Positions 31,371 to 42,726 are shown, numbered from the stretch's first letter. The stretch: 64,000 nucleotides of DNA from Rehmannia glutinosa (GCA_016081115.2 JABTTQ020001091.1:310001-374000); one strand, 5' to 3'. The notes: generated by a model from the sequence alone, not told the origin. A program made the numbers and translations.

Positions 31371-32372
31371 TTATTTCAAATATATATATATATAGATGTC
31401 ACTTGATTCAAGAACTCATGAAAAAATATTCACTTGGAAGATGTTCATACGTATAAGCAATATTGGTTGCCATATCAGCGGATTTGGTCGAAAATGTAAA
31501 TAAGTGATTTTTTCCGACAAATTTTCCAGTTTCTAGCGACCAAATGACTGAAATAAAAAAGTCTTTTGAAAGTTACGGGGCATATTTGGAAATCGTGATT
31601 TTAGCAGAACTATTATATATTGTCAACTATCAATTGTTTTCTTATGTAGCTCTCTAATCTCCATCGCACCACTACTACGTGAAATGACAGGATATAATAG
31701 CGTCGACTCCCCCCTCGTATTATTTCTAATATCCACTGCACAGTGACTTTTATTATCCAAATTTACTGGTTGTTTGTCTCTTCTATTGTATCATTCCTCA
31801 TCCCTTTTGATTTGGAAGAGGTGCCTGACCTTCATTATTCTTTTTCTAAACTTTTGTGACACTGGAGGAGATCATATTTCGCATCTCCTCCGGCATCATC
31901 ATGATGTAATTTCTGATTGCCTGATTCTGATGAGTACCCGTGGCCGGAATATTTTTTATTTGACATGTAAGACATACAAATTAGCACGACACTAGCTTGT
32001 TAACCAGGGTTCGAACCCTGTATCTCTCAGTTTCTTTGAAATTTATCTCCACCCTCCAACCAAGTAGACCCAAACTTATTAAAAAAAATACAAATTAGCA
32101 CGACAACAACATATATTGTTTATATGTAGGGGATAATTTGCATTGTATTTTGTTTAATACATACAATCTATTTCTTATCCATTTAAAATTCTAATGCTTG
32201 TTTCCCACATCCCCCTCTCTCTTTTTGGCACACAAAGTGCAACTCCATGTTAATTTACTAATTGACTAGTTGTAAGTACACATTTGAATTTCCTAGTCCT
32301 ACAAGAAGGTAATTAGAAAAAACTCATATAATAATAAAAGCAATATACTTAACCTTTTCTCTATAATTTTTA
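31371..32372. other. gene-free spacer
   Basis: No gene recognised. Contains a TATATATATATATA run (31380-31394) and a T-arm-like ACCAGGGTTCGAACCCTG (32003-32020) without the rest of a tRNA. Confidence 0.5.
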
Positions 32373-32852
32373 TTAGTTGACATTTTCATAATTGAGATCT
32401 TCATACATTTTGTGGTTTTTCCAATCATACATCTTCTTAAAGACTTTTGGAGGCTGGTCGCTAGAAAAATAAATACCATCACTCCTTGCTTCCCAATAGC
32501 ATACACCATGAGGACATTGGTAATCATTCTGTTTGGATTTAAATGCATCAAAAGCGGCATTCTTCTCGTCCCACGAAAGATGGCAAAAGAATAAAGTATT
32601 CCCGAGAATACTCTCACAAAATTTCCAAGTAAAATCATAATTTTTGGTGATATTGTGATACCCAAGTTCATTATCTCCAGATGCACAATGCAATTTTAGG
32701 TTTGGAGATGGAAGCTTATTGACGACATGGACCTGAACTTCATAAGTAATTCCACACCGAGACTTGATATTGTTTATGCAGTTGCTTTGAAAAATATTAG
32801 CGAAAAGAATGAGGTAAGGTATGATATATTTTTTCATCCTGACATAAGTCAT
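32373..32852 (-). CDS. S-protein homolog (SPH), intact, subfamily 2
   Basis: 159 codons from ATG at 32852 (MTYVRMKKYIIPYLILFANI) to TAA at 32373. The frame upstream opens with GTG, so this ATG, or the one five codons on, is the start; the related loci keep the same pair. After the signal peptide: RCGITYEVQVHVVNKLPSPN, LKLHCASGDNELGYH, FTWKFCESILG, FFCHLSW, CPHGVCYWEA, SDGIYFSSDQ and a Lys-rich tail. Six conserved cysteines. Predicted small secreted protein; role unknown. It is the first of four same-strand loci spaced 2-4 kb apart. TATA box 62-71 bp upstream. Confidence 0.93.
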   Translation of the reverse strand: MTYVRMKKYIIPYLILFANIFQSNCINNIKSRCGITYEVQVHVVNKLPSPNLKLHCASGDNELGYHNITKNYDFTWKFCESILGNTLFFCHLSWDEKNAAFDAFKSKQNDYQCPHGVCYWEARSDGIYFSSDQPPKVFKKMYDWKNHKMYEDLNYENVN

Positions 32853-32888
32853 GAGCTTCACTTCCTGCACAGTGAGAACATAAAATAA

Positions 32889-32923
32889 GATATTTGGTTA
32901 AGCTCACACAACTCTATTTATAG
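32889..32923 (-). promoter_or_regulatory. core promoter of SPH 32373-32852
   Basis: Minus-strand TATA box CTATAAATAG (32914-32923), followed on the transcript side by GAGCTTAACCAAATATC (32905-32889). The pair recurs at the same distance in the sibling SPH loci. Confidence 0.65.
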
Positions 32924-33190
32924 TGCAAACATGTACTCAGCTTTTCATTATTAATATTTCCTATCACATTGGAATAATAATTTTATTTATGGTAGTCAGA
33001 TTTCGGTGTCTAGTGTATAATAATTTTATTTATGGTGTTTGAACTGGTAAAAGATTGTGGTAGGTTAACGAAGCAAATTTCATTTTTGTTTTTATATATA
33101 CAAGACATTATTAGAATCCATGTATAATACAATAATATACACTTGACGTATAGTGTGGTTAATGGGCAACCGCTAGCTAGAGTTAAGAGC

Positions 33191-33410
33191 TAGAGCTGGC
33201 AATTAGGTTGGGCCAGACTAGGCCGGTGATGGCCCGCCAAGCTAGAGAGAAAATTGGGCTAGGTCGGGCCAATATTTTCATGGCTCAGGACCGTGTAGTG
33301 TATTTTGTCTCAGACCAGGCGAGCTGATCAGGCCATTTGGAGCCCAATCTGGCCTTATTGTTGGGCTAGCTGGGGTGGCTCAATGGACCGAGCCGAAATT
33401 GCCATCCCAG
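33191..33410. mobile_element. degraded MITE with GGGCC-rich arms
   Basis: AGAGCTGGCAATTAGGTTGG on the left and CCGAGCCGAAATTGCCATCC on the right form imperfect inverted ends (GATGGCAATTTCGG on the reverse strand). The interior is rich in GGGCC/GGCCC. A related piece lies at 36715-36905. Confidence 0.5.
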
Positions 33411-33449
33411 AGCACAAGAAGTTGATCTCCGCAGTAGTCCACCCCTTAT

Positions 33450-33969
33450 AGAGCTGTCGAAACGGGCCGGAGGGGTGGGCCGGCCCGCGGCCCGCCAAAA
33501 CCCGCCACTTGGCGGGGCCGGGCGGGCTGGCCCGCCAAGGTGAGTCTTGAGAAACCTCCAACCCAACCCGCCTTTGTCGGGTTGGGCGGGCCGGCCCGCC
33601 AAAAAAGAAATGAATTTTTTTTTTTATTTATATTATTAATTTTAATGAATTAAATATACTAATGGATAACAAGTACATATTTTACAAAATATTGTATACA
33701 CTTTTATAAGAGATAAAAATATAAAATATCATTTATACTAATTTTTTTGTCTATTTTATCTAATTTTTCTTTTATGTTTCTTTTTTTTTTTTTTTAATTT
33801 CTGGCGGGCTAGCCCGCCGGCCGGCCGGCCCAACCCGCCAAGCCCGCAACCCGCGGTAGGCTAGCCCATTTAGGCCCGCCCCTTGGCGGGCTACTAAATA
33901 CTTAACCCACCCTCCTACCTTAGGCGGGGCGGGCCGGCCCGACGGGCCTGACCCGTTTTGGCAGCTCTA
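33450..33969. mobile_element. MITE with AGAGCTGyCrAAACGGG ends (520 bp)
   Basis: Starts AGAGCTGTCGAAACGGGCC, ends CCCGTTTTGGCAGCTCTA. The flanks ACCCCTTAT (33441-33449) and ACCCCATAT (33970-33978) are a 9-bp duplication with one mismatch. Both arms are dense in GGCGGGCC/GGCCCGCC; the centre (33600-33800) is AT-rich. The extremely GC-rich arms stand out in this AT-rich region. Confidence 0.8.
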
Positions 33970-33978
33970 ACCCCATAT

Positions 33979-35129
33979 ACGTTTGTTGTCTTAATCGTTG
34001 ATTGACAATAATAATCACTCGAAAGTCTAGTGAACTACTAGAATAATTTTTTTTATTTACATTTATTTATTATTGATATTCATTAATTGGAGAAATTTAT
34101 TTCAAGGAAAATTTGTAGACAGAGAAATGAAATACATTATGATTTTAAGTTTCATAACTGTTGTTTTATTATGAAAATATATTAATATATCTAATAGATA
34201 GGATAAATTGCAATTTTAGTCATGTATAGCTATCTGGTAGGCATTTATAATCCTTGCGAAGATTGTGATCTACAAAGAGTTTTGTAATTTTCTTCAAAAA
34301 AAAGAAAAAAAAAGTCTCACGTGATTTCAGCTCTTTGGTTGCCTAAAATTGGAAAATTTGTCAAAAAAATCACATAATGTTCATATTTATGGCCAAACCC
34401 GCTCGTGTGGAAATCAATTTCACTTATGTGAACATCCTCCAATAGAGTTTATTTAACTGAGTTTATTTACCTTAATGAAATCACATATATTGGTTGGGTT
34501 AATTGCCAATGGGGTCTTGTAACTTTAATGTGGTGGTTATACTTTAGAACTTTTATTTTTTCAATTTGCAAATTAGGCGTATAAAATTTAGAAAAAATGG
34601 CATATTGAGGAAAATTTTGGCCGAGAATTTAAGAAATGGGTCGGATTGATGACGTGGCTACAGGTCACCAATCCAAATTGGGTATTTTCTATTTTCATAT
34701 GAAATTACTTATTAAGTTATTTATAACTTATTAATAAAATCAATTAACATATATATGAAAAATGCATGATATATGTGTCTCAGTCAACATAAAAAACCAG
34801 CAATTTTGATGGAAAATTCAAAATTCCCAATTAATTAGGGTGGTGAGGTGGTTGCCAGCCCATCAATTTTGCCATTTTTTGAATTTTTCGATCAAAATTG
34901 TCCTCTATGTGCCCACATTTTTTAATAAAAGTCCTAAAATGCTACAAGCCAAGTTAAAGGACCAGTTTTGCTTAATGATTTTGTCTTGTTTCTCATATTT
35001 TGCTTAATTTTGTATATTTTGTACAAAAAGTGCAACTCTCCGTGCTACATAGTACTAATTAACACCTTGCGAAAAACATTTTTGAATAAATATGCAATAA
35101 CACTTAAACTTTATTTGTTTACGTTTCTC
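33979..35129. other. gene-free spacer with diverged palindromic MITE
   Basis: 34497-34965 begins GGTTAATTGCCAATGGGGTC and ends AAGGACCAGTTTTGCTT, with partly complementary arms, a diverged member of the 29140-29549 family. No gene. Confidence 0.5.
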
Positions 35130-35612
35130 TTAATTGACAAATTCAGAGCTGACATCTTCATACATTTTTTTATTTTTCCAATCATAAATCTTCTTAAAGA
35201 TTCTTGAAGGCTGGCCACCGGAGAAATAGATACCATCAGTCCTTGCTTCCCAATAGCATATAGCACGAAGACATTGGTCTTTCTGTTTGGATGTAAATGC
35301 ATCGAAAGCAATGTTCTTATTACCCCAGCAAAGATGGCAAAAGAACAAAGTATTGCCAAGATAACTCTCACAAAATCTCCAGGTAAAATCATCGTTCTAA
35401 GTGGTGTTGTGATATCCAAGTTCGTTATCTCCAGATGCACAGTGCAGTTTTAACGTTGGAGATGGCAGCCTATTGACCACATGAACCCGAAATTCATCAG
35501 TAATAGGACACCAACGTTTGACATTGCTAATGGCGCCATTGCTTTGGAAAATGGTAACGAACAGAATGAGACAAGGTATGATAATAATATTTTTCATCGT
35601 GACATAAGTCAT
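35130..35612 (-). pseudogene. S-protein homolog with one in-frame TAG
   Basis: From ATG at 35612: MTYVTMKNIIIIPCLILF, RWCPITDEFRVHVVNRLPSP, LKLHCASGDNELGYHNTT. A TAG at 35397-35399 then stands where the sibling has Lys. The same frame continues without any indel through FTWRFCESYLGN, FFCHLCWGN, CLRAICYWEA and TDGIYFSGGQ to TAA at 35130. Apart from that codon the gene is complete (160 codons plus stop). The first tryptophan of the usual FCHLWW block is Cys here. Truncated product, rare readthrough or a recent loss are all possible. Confidence 0.88.
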
Positions 35613-35656
35613 GAGAATCACTTTCTACAAAGTGAAATTCAAAATGTAAGATTCAA

Positions 35657-35699
35657 GATATTTGGTTGAGCTTGAATATAATAAATCTAGTATTTATGG
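35657..35699 (-). promoter_or_regulatory. core promoter of SPH 35130-35612
   Basis: Minus-strand CCATAAATAC (35690-35699), TATA-like, and AAGCTCAACCAAATATC (35673-35657), as in the sibling loci. The upstream 300 bp are also similar to those of 32373-32852 (GGTTAAyGAAGCAAAwTTCATT at 33064 and 35922). Confidence 0.55.
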
Positions 35700-37346
35700 C
35701 GCTACATGTACTCAACACTTCAGCATTGCCTATCACATTGGAATAGGACATTCTAATTAAATATTTTGGCAATTTGAATTTGATGAAATTGCCTTGTTTA
35801 ATTTCTTTGTCAGGTAATTGAACTAAATTTGAAATCTCAATTTTGGTTGTTCAGATTTCTAGTGTCTGGTACTAATAATTTTATTTATGGTGTTTAAATA
35901 TATTGGTAAAAGATTATGGCAGGTTAATGAAGCAAAATTCATTTTTTTTTTGGTATTAATCTGTATATAAAACGCTAATCTCCATCTGGGATAGAAAATA
36001 AATATTGTGGGTTAAGTCCATTGAAAATCTGAATATGAAGATATGACACGTATACGACGCATAACCACATGATAATATATATGGTATTTATTATGAAAAA
36101 TGATGATGTAATTATCACATACAATATTTTACGAGCAAAATCTCATGTGATACGGTTTTACGGATTCAAATTCATGAGACGGGTCAAATCTATTTTGCAA
36201 ATCAAAGTAAATTAGATCCAGAGTTAAATGAGTTAGCTAATATGATCATTTTTAGAACTCATCTCACGAAATTAAATCCGTGAGACAGTTTTTATCATAT
36301 TTTACTACATTTACTTTAGTTGTCATCGTTATTGACAATCATTGTGAAACTCTAGTTAAACTACTATATCTAGTCAAACAATAACTTTTTTTTTTAAATT
36401 TACAATTATTCATTGATGATAGTCAATATTAACTACTTTACATATTTTTATACTTGTCATACCCCAAGCCCATCGAATGGGCCCTGCAAGCTACACCATA
36501 AATCCGCTGGCAACTCCTGCATTCATCCTTGTTTTGCAAAAATGATTAACCCAAGTTGTTAAAAATGTCTATTGTACCAACTTATATAATAAGTCATTCC
36601 AATTATTTTTTCCATAATTAATAGTTATATATCAACTTTGACCCTTTGTCACGTTTGAATGTCTAATTGATGAAAATACAATCTTTCTTATGATGAATAC
36701 GTATTTAGCTGGCAAATGATCAGACGGGCCAACACATAAAATTGGGTTGGGTTTTGTGTCATCGCTCGAGCCTAAATTGAATTGGGCTTCGGGCCTCTTA
36801 AATCAGGCCAAAGTAGGCCCAATCCATTTCAGATCTATAAAATTGTAGTCCAATCTGGCCCTATCCTACGGTCGGCCCGTGGGCCGATTTGGAAAATGTT
36901 AGCTCTAAGTACGTATAGTGATTGTTTGATAATTTTTCCATAAAACTTTTAAACTTCAATACCTCAAATTATCTTCTAGTTATTTACAGAAGTACAAGTA
37001 GTTCGTATGGAGCCTATATATACGCAGCTTTTATTCGTCAACATGTGTTATTGTGTTATAATGAAATTCACATTAAATAGTTCATATAATTCGATATACT
37101 CAGTTGTCTCAAGTTTATTACTCTTATTTCTCTTTTAGGAAGTCCCGAAATAAAAATCCATTTCTTATCATGATTTTTTTCTTTCAAAAAAGCCCTCTCA
37201 CTTCAAGTAATAAGGTGATATTACCAAGTCTCAACAACCATTACATTTTAAACACAATCGATATTCTTTATTGGTTAACTACTAGAGTACTAGGCAATAT
37301 GCTTTAATCACAAACATGTTTCCAAGAATAATTAATACTCAACATT
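35700..37346. other. gene-free spacer with repeat fragments
   Basis: 36458-36600 (TTGTCATACCCCAAGC, later ATGATTAACCCAAG and ACCAACTTATA) is related to the repeat at 60409-60800. 36715-36905 is a GGCC-rich MITE fragment related to 33191-33410. No gene. Confidence 0.5.
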
Positions 37347-37849
37347 TTATTCGAATATATTTTTTCCAAATGACATGTTCAGAATTGAGATATTTTTCCT
37401 ATATCGTGCGTTTTTTTTCCAATCAAACACCTTCTTAAACTCATTTACACCACCAGCAAAATAGATACCATCACGCCTTGCCTCCCAGTTGCATTTACCA
37501 CGAAGACATTGTTCCCTGTGTTTAGAGGTAAATACATCGAAAAGAAATTTGCTTATTTTTCCACCAGAGATGGCAAAAAAATAAAGTATTCCCGAGATAA
37601 CTCTCACAAAAACTCAAAGTGAAAATCATAGTTTGTAATAGTATTATGATATCCGAGTTCGTCATCTCCAGAAGCACAGTGCAATCTCAGTCTTGGCCAT
37701 GGAAGCCTATTGACAACATGAACCTCATATTTATCAGTAATTTGACACCCACCCTTGGTTTCGTTGAGGGCGCCATTGCTTTGGAAAATGTTGGCAAACA
37801 AAATGAGACATAGTATTATATTTTTCATTGTAACATAAGATGTGAGCAT
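37347..37849 (-). pseudogene. S-protein homolog, frameshifted
   Basis: From ATG at 37849: MLTSYVTMKNIILCLILFAN, GGCQITDKYEVHVVNRLPWP, LRLHCASGDDELGYH, ITNYDFHFEFL, then a stop. Compared with 41041-41499, one base is gained near 37612 (the F-H-W-S-F-C-E block). Another shift near 37550 precedes FDVFTSKHREQC, KCNWEARRDGIYFAGG and FDWKKN, which end at 37347. The signal peptide and all domain blocks are recognisable. Confidence 0.88.
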
Positions 37850-37887
37850 TGCTTTCCACAAAGTGAAATGCAAAACTTGAAATTTGA

Positions 37888-37922
37888 GATATTTGGTTGA
37901 GCTCTTGTGACTCAATTTATAG
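37888..37922 (-). promoter_or_regulatory. core promoter of SPH 37347-37849
   Basis: Minus-strand CTATAAATTG (37913-37922) and GAGCTCAACCAAATATC (37904-37888). The same arrangement is found before the other subfamily-2 loci. Confidence 0.6.
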
Positions 37923-38820
37923 GGCTACAGTACTACTCAATTATAATTTAGTGATATTTTCGATATTATTAAATATTCTGAAAATTATTATAATATTTGA
38001 CTAAATAGAGTCAAATAATATTATTACTAAATATTTTAAATAGAGTCAAATATTTAAATATTATTTGACTAGATCTATCAAATATTCTGAGAATTAATAT
38101 AATTTATATGTGAGTATTCCAAAATATTTTTCAATTATTATATTTGACTCTATATATTTAGTAATATTTGAGATATTTGGTTGAGCTCTTTTGATAATTG
38201 CGAAAATTATTTATAGGGATACAGTATCAACATCTCACTATCACATCCAAAATTGAAAATGCAAATTCAGAAAATATTCGCAATTGATTTTCAATTTGAT
38301 TTGATCAAGAAATGGTGGAATATTTAAAATAATTGCGAAAATTATAATTATCACTCTCGCTATCACTATCACATCTACTTACTTATAATTTAGTACTTAT
38401 AAAACTGGTGGAGTAGGCCATTATTTAAAAATTATAAAATATTAGAGTTAGTGGTTAATAATTAGAGAGGGGAATATAGGACCTTATAAATATGTAATTA
38501 CAAGAAATACAGATATCTATATATAACCCTATTAACCTAATATGTAGGGCTGCAAATGAACCAAACCGCTCGTGAACTGTTCAGAGTTCAACTCGATAAA
38601 AGCTCGTTCGAGCTCGATTAATAATGCAAATTCAAACTTAGGAAGATTCAGCTCGTGAGCCCAGGTTCGTTAGTAAGCTTGTGGGCAAGCTCTTTAGTAA
38701 TTAAGCTCACGTAACTTAAACTAAACTAATAGTTTTGGCTTTAATTTTAATTTGTATACCTTTACGTATGATAAATATAAAAATATTTTAGTAAACTTAT
38801 TTGTTTGAATAAAATTATAG

Positions 38821-38862
<42 letters not shown>

Positions 38863-39251
38863 GCGTCTTATAAATATATAATTTTATTTTAATAATAAAG
38901 TGAAGAATAATTTAGTTTATAATTGAAATTTACTAAGTTAGGATCAATTAAATTCAAAGAAGTTTGTGGGCCATCAAAATATTCGATAAATTAAGCTCGA
39001 GTTCGACTAGAAAATAAACAAGCCAAGTTCAAAATCTCAAAAGCACGATTCGGTTTAAATATAATATTGGGATATGCATGTGAAGGATGAACCCCTTCCC
39101 TAAAGACTCCTACTGCCCTTGCCCTAGTTTTTTTTTTATTTTTTTTATCAATATGTATTATATTGGTAAACCAATTTCCCCACTTTCTTGGATTCGTTTA
39201 AATATAATATTGGGATATGCATATGAATTGTGCGAAATCAGTTTGTGATGT
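37923..39251. other. gene-free spacer with promoter duplicate and repeats
   Basis: Contains a second copy of the SPH promoter core (38166-38235), a decayed MITE beginning TAGGGCTGCAAATGAACC (38544 to ~39054), a TA microsatellite (38827-38859), and a direct repeat of TTTAAATATAATATTGGGAT (39055 and 39197). No gene. Confidence 0.6.
38827..38859. repeat. (TA)n microsatellite
   Basis: Uninterrupted TA dinucleotides inside the decayed MITE. A second run lies at 43435-43458 inside a hAT-type element. Confidence 0.95.
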
Positions 39252-39596
39252 CACTACAAGAAAAAACCAATTTACATACGGAAACATCTGTAGCTAATTA
39301 TTAAGAAAATTATAAAGTGTAGGTAAAACTATTATAGATAAAATCATTGTAGATAAATTATTTACCTACAGAATCTAGAACTGTTGTTAAATACCTACAT
39401 AAAAACTGTTGGTAAATGAAAAACTGTCGGTAATATGTCGGTATAATTTGGGGTAAAATAATATTTTTTAATTCTGTAGGTATTCTGTAGGTAATTGTAA
39501 AATTTAGTGACAATCATTTCTGTCGGTAAATTCTATCACTGGTACTAGAAAAGGTACTAGTTGAAGTAGGGTAAACTGAATTTTTTTTTTGTAGTG
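39252..39596. mobile_element. CACTA-type MITE (345 bp)
   Basis: Starts CACTACAAGAAAAAACC and ends TTTTTTTTTTGTAGTG, with 3-bp duplication TGT on both sides (39249-39251, 39597-39599). CACTA termini and 3-bp duplications define the CACTA (En/Spm) superfamily. Non-coding. Confidence 0.92.
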
Positions 39597-39602
39597 TGTG
39601 TT

Positions 39603-39969
39603 CACTACTAAAAAAAGGATTTGATGAATTTTTGTCAAATATAGTAATATCTACACTACAAGAAAATTCCAGTTTACCCTCTTAAAAAAATCTAGTTTAC
39701 CGACAGAATGATTTTGTCACTAAATTTTATAATTACCTACAGAAAACTTACAGAACCAAAAATATTATTTTCCCACAAATTATACCGATAGATTACCGAT
39801 AGATCACCAACAATTTTTAAATTTACCGATAGAAATATTGTAGCTATTTACAATAGTCTTAGATTATGTAGGTAAAATTTACCTAAAATGATTTTACCTA
39901 CACTTTACAATTATCTTAATACTTACCTACAAATTTTTCTATAGGTAACCTGGATTTTTTTTAATAGTG
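39603..39969. mobile_element. second CACTA-type MITE, inverted and rearranged
   Basis: CACTACAAGAAAATTCC at 39654 and ...TTTTTTTTAATAGTG ending 39969. The interior matches 39252-39596 in the opposite direction (CTGTCGGTAAA against TTTACCGACAG). A partial end CACTACTAAAAAAAGG at 39603 precedes it, and the 3-bp duplication is unclear. Confidence 0.75.
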
Positions 39970-40112
39970 TGATAATTCAATATTTGATTAATTAATCATT
40001 CCTAAATATATATATATTTTTGATCGGCCTCAACTTGGGGACAACGTGCTAAATTATTCAGTCGTTATAAAATAATACATCTACGGAAATTCATATAGAA
40101 TCCATGTAATAT

Positions 40113-40273
40113 CAGGGGCGTAGCTAGGGGGTGCCACCCCGGCCCCCGGCATACCAAAAATTTTTTTTGTCCCATTTTGATGTGGAAAAAAAATGAAAAA
40201 AAAAATTATATGTGTTTTTTTAAGGAAAAATAATTCAATTAGTAGGGGAAATGGGAAAAAAATTTGGGCTAGG
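40113..40273. mobile_element. hAT-like MITE fragment
   Basis: CAGGGGCGTAGCTAGGGGG at the left, TTTGGGCTAGGGAGTAC at the right. It resembles the element at 27092-27264 but its right terminus is lost. Confidence 0.65.
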
Positions 40274-41040
40274 GAGTACAGAGTCAAATTTTTATTATGC
40301 CCTTTTGTGTAATATATAAGTTAATAACTTCTAATACATACATTTATGATTAACTATGGAAATTTCATAAAAATTATTCAATTGTTATTTGTTTGTTGTT
40401 GGAAATTAATTGATGTCACTTTGTGTCTTATGACTAACTTTTCGTAACACATTATAAATTCGGATGTGGTTCTTTCATACCTCAACGAAAACTTATTCAA
40501 GTTTTAAGAGCTTCCTTTCTATAAGTGGGCTCTGCAATAGAACAACTCCACCACCTTTATCAATTTTTTATTCATCAATCAACATCTCTACAGTGTATTA
40601 ATCTATAAATTACTTGATTATTAGTTTATTGATTGTTTAATATATATGATTACTAAATTAATAGATTTTTTTACAGTCTCGTTGCTATTAATTTATAAAG
40701 GTTTAATTCTGTTTTCTTTTGTCTGATTCACATCAATGACGACATGTTGACGCTAATAGTATACATAAACTATTTGGTTTGGTTGGCGTGGCGTCATTGC
40801 TACTATTATCAAAATATGTCATGTTGCAACATTTGAAACCAGATAACCACATCAATAAAGATCCACCGGAGAGTACAACAGTACAACACCTTATTCAAGT
40901 ACAACTAAGCTACATTGTATTTGAACAAAAGTATTTCCCAGAACAATAAAAATGTGATATCATTGATAAGAGCAATAATACTCAACATTTATTCGCCTTT
41001 ATTTATCTTAATTCACATGTACTTCAAAGTTGAGATCTTC
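40274..41040. other. gene-free spacer
   Basis: AT-rich; nothing recognised. Confidence 0.5.
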
Positions 41041-41499
41041 CTATATTGTTTTATTTCCTTTTTTCCAATCGAACTTCTTAATAAAGGGTTTTAGGGGCTT
41101 GCCACTAGAAAAATAAATACCGTCCTTTCTTGCTTCCCAGTAGCATATATTTTGAACACAGTCGTGACTATGTTTGGAAGTAAATACATCCCAAGCAATA
41201 TTTGTATTATTCCACCAGAGATGACAAAAGAAGAGAGTGTTGTCGAGATAACTCTCACAAAAACTCCAGTGAAAATCGTAATTTGGGATAACTCTATGAT
41301 ATCCGAGCTCATCGTCTCCAGATGCACAATGCAATTTCAATCTTGGATATGGAAGCCTGTTGACCACATGAACCTGAAATTCATCAGTAATAGGACATCT
41401 AGTTTTAGTATTATTAATGATGCCGTTGCTTTGGAAAATGTTTGCAAACAAAATGAGACAAACTATGATATTTTTCATTGTGATGTAAGTCATTAGCAT
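41041..41499 (-). CDS. S-protein homolog (SPH), intact, subfamily 2
   Basis: 152 codons from ATG at 41499 to TAG at 41041, no intron. Signal peptide MLMTYITMKNIIVCLILFAN, then RCPITDEFQVHVVNRLPYPR, LKLHCASGDDELGYH, FHWSFCESYLDN, FFCHLWWNN, CVQNICYWEA, KDGIYFSSGK and a Lys-rich end. Six cysteines in the mature part, as the family expects. This is the best-preserved member and a good reference for its broken siblings at 35130, 37347 and 46088. Likely secreted; partner and tissue unknown. Confidence 0.94.
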   Translation of the reverse strand: MLMTYITMKNIIVCLILFANIFQSNGIINNTKTRCPITDEFQVHVVNRLPYPRLKLHCASGDDELGYHRVIPNYDFHWSFCESYLDNTLFFCHLWWNNTNIAWDVFTSKHSHDCVQNICYWEARKDGIYFSSGKPLKPFIKKFDWKKGNKTI

Positions 41500-41540
41500 T
41501 GTTTTTCTACAAAAGTGAAATGTAAAAGTTAAGGAATTGA

Positions 41541-41577
41541 GATACTTGGTTCACCTCTTGCACTAGTCAATTTATAG
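41541..41577 (-). promoter_or_regulatory. core promoter of SPH 41041-41499
   Basis: Minus-strand CTATAAATTG (41568-41577), then GAGGTGAACCAAGTATC (41557-41541), a variant of the motif shared by the siblings. Confidence 0.6.
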
Positions 41578-41599
41578 GACTCGTACTTATCACATCACT

Positions 41600-42214
41600 G
41601 TAACCTAACAAATTGGATTTCCGAAAGTACCACGTAATTTGAATTTATTTTGATTTGGAAACTAATTTGGGAATCTTTTATTTGGTAGCCGGCCTGACTA
41701 ATTAGCAATATCAGGTATATAATAGATTAATCTGATGTTACGAAAGGATAAAATTTTGAAGGTTAATAAGGAGTACAAGTTTCAATTTTGGTGTTTATAT
41801 GTACGCAATAGACATGAATAGGATTTGCATTTTAGTATTTAGATAAAAATGTCAGTCTCCATATATATATATATGAGAGTTGATGATAAATTCTATATAT
41901 AATAAAGTCAATGAAAATCTGACATATAAAAAATCAAATAAATCCTAACAGAATCTAATGCATGGTGGAATATATTCATTTCTCTTAAAAGTACAGGCAA
42001 CCACTAGAGCACAAGAAGTTGAGTTGCATATCTTAAGAAATATATACACACAAACACATATTAAAATTGACTGTATGAAATATATGCTATTTATTTAAGA
42101 AAATGGTAACATAAACTATTTCTTAATACTTAATCACATATATGATTATCATTATCTTTGTTGCTGTTTTTTTTTCGACAATAGTAATAGAAAAAAAAAG
42201 GCAAATTAAATTGC
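41600..42214. other. gene-free spacer
   Basis: No gene. AGAGCACAAGAAGTTGA at 42007 repeats at 33411, suggesting shared flanks of the tandem SPH loci. Confidence 0.5.
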
Positions 42215-42540
42215 AAAATTAGTCATGTAGCTTATTAGGGAGTGAGAAAATTGGTCCTACTTAATTATACTCAAAATTTTCGATTTAGTCTAAGTAATAA
42301 AACCGCTCAATTTCAGTCATGTTTTCGCCGAAATTTTAGAAATTGGCTGGAATTAATGTCATGTGCACAATACGTGAAGAACAATTTCTGGCCGTGTTTT
42401 GAAATTCCGGCGAAAATTTGACTAAAATTGGGCAATTTTATTACTTACATGACTAAATTAAAATTTCAAGTTTGTGCATGACCAATTTTGTCACCCCCTT
42501 CTATGTTACATGACTAATTTTATAATTTTGTCGCTGAACT
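42215..42540. mobile_element. palindromic MITE (GCAAAATTAGTCATGTAACT family)
   Basis: GCAAAATTAGTCATGTAGCT pairs with GTTACATGACTAATTTTATA. Inner arms TTTCGCCGAAATTTTAGAAA and TTTGAAATTCCGGCGAAAAT also pair, so almost the whole unit can fold. Confidence 0.75.
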
Positions 42541-42726
42541 TCAAATAAAGTTAAAATTATCATTAATTAATTTAGAATAAAAAAGAAATATAACTTTTGG
42601 ACTAAACACTTAATTTATAAATTTCAAGTTCTCTTCCATGTCGAGCGGCAGTGGGTTTCTTCCATGTCGAGCGGTGGTCACTGGAGTTGCTGGGGTGGGT
42701 GGTAAATATAAGGATTTGTGAGTAAA

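Noticed and set aside
32003..32020. tRNA gene or SINE suggested by ACCAGGGTTCGAACCCTG
   Set aside because: Only a T-arm-like stem is present. No matching acceptor stem, D-arm or A-box at the right distance upstream.
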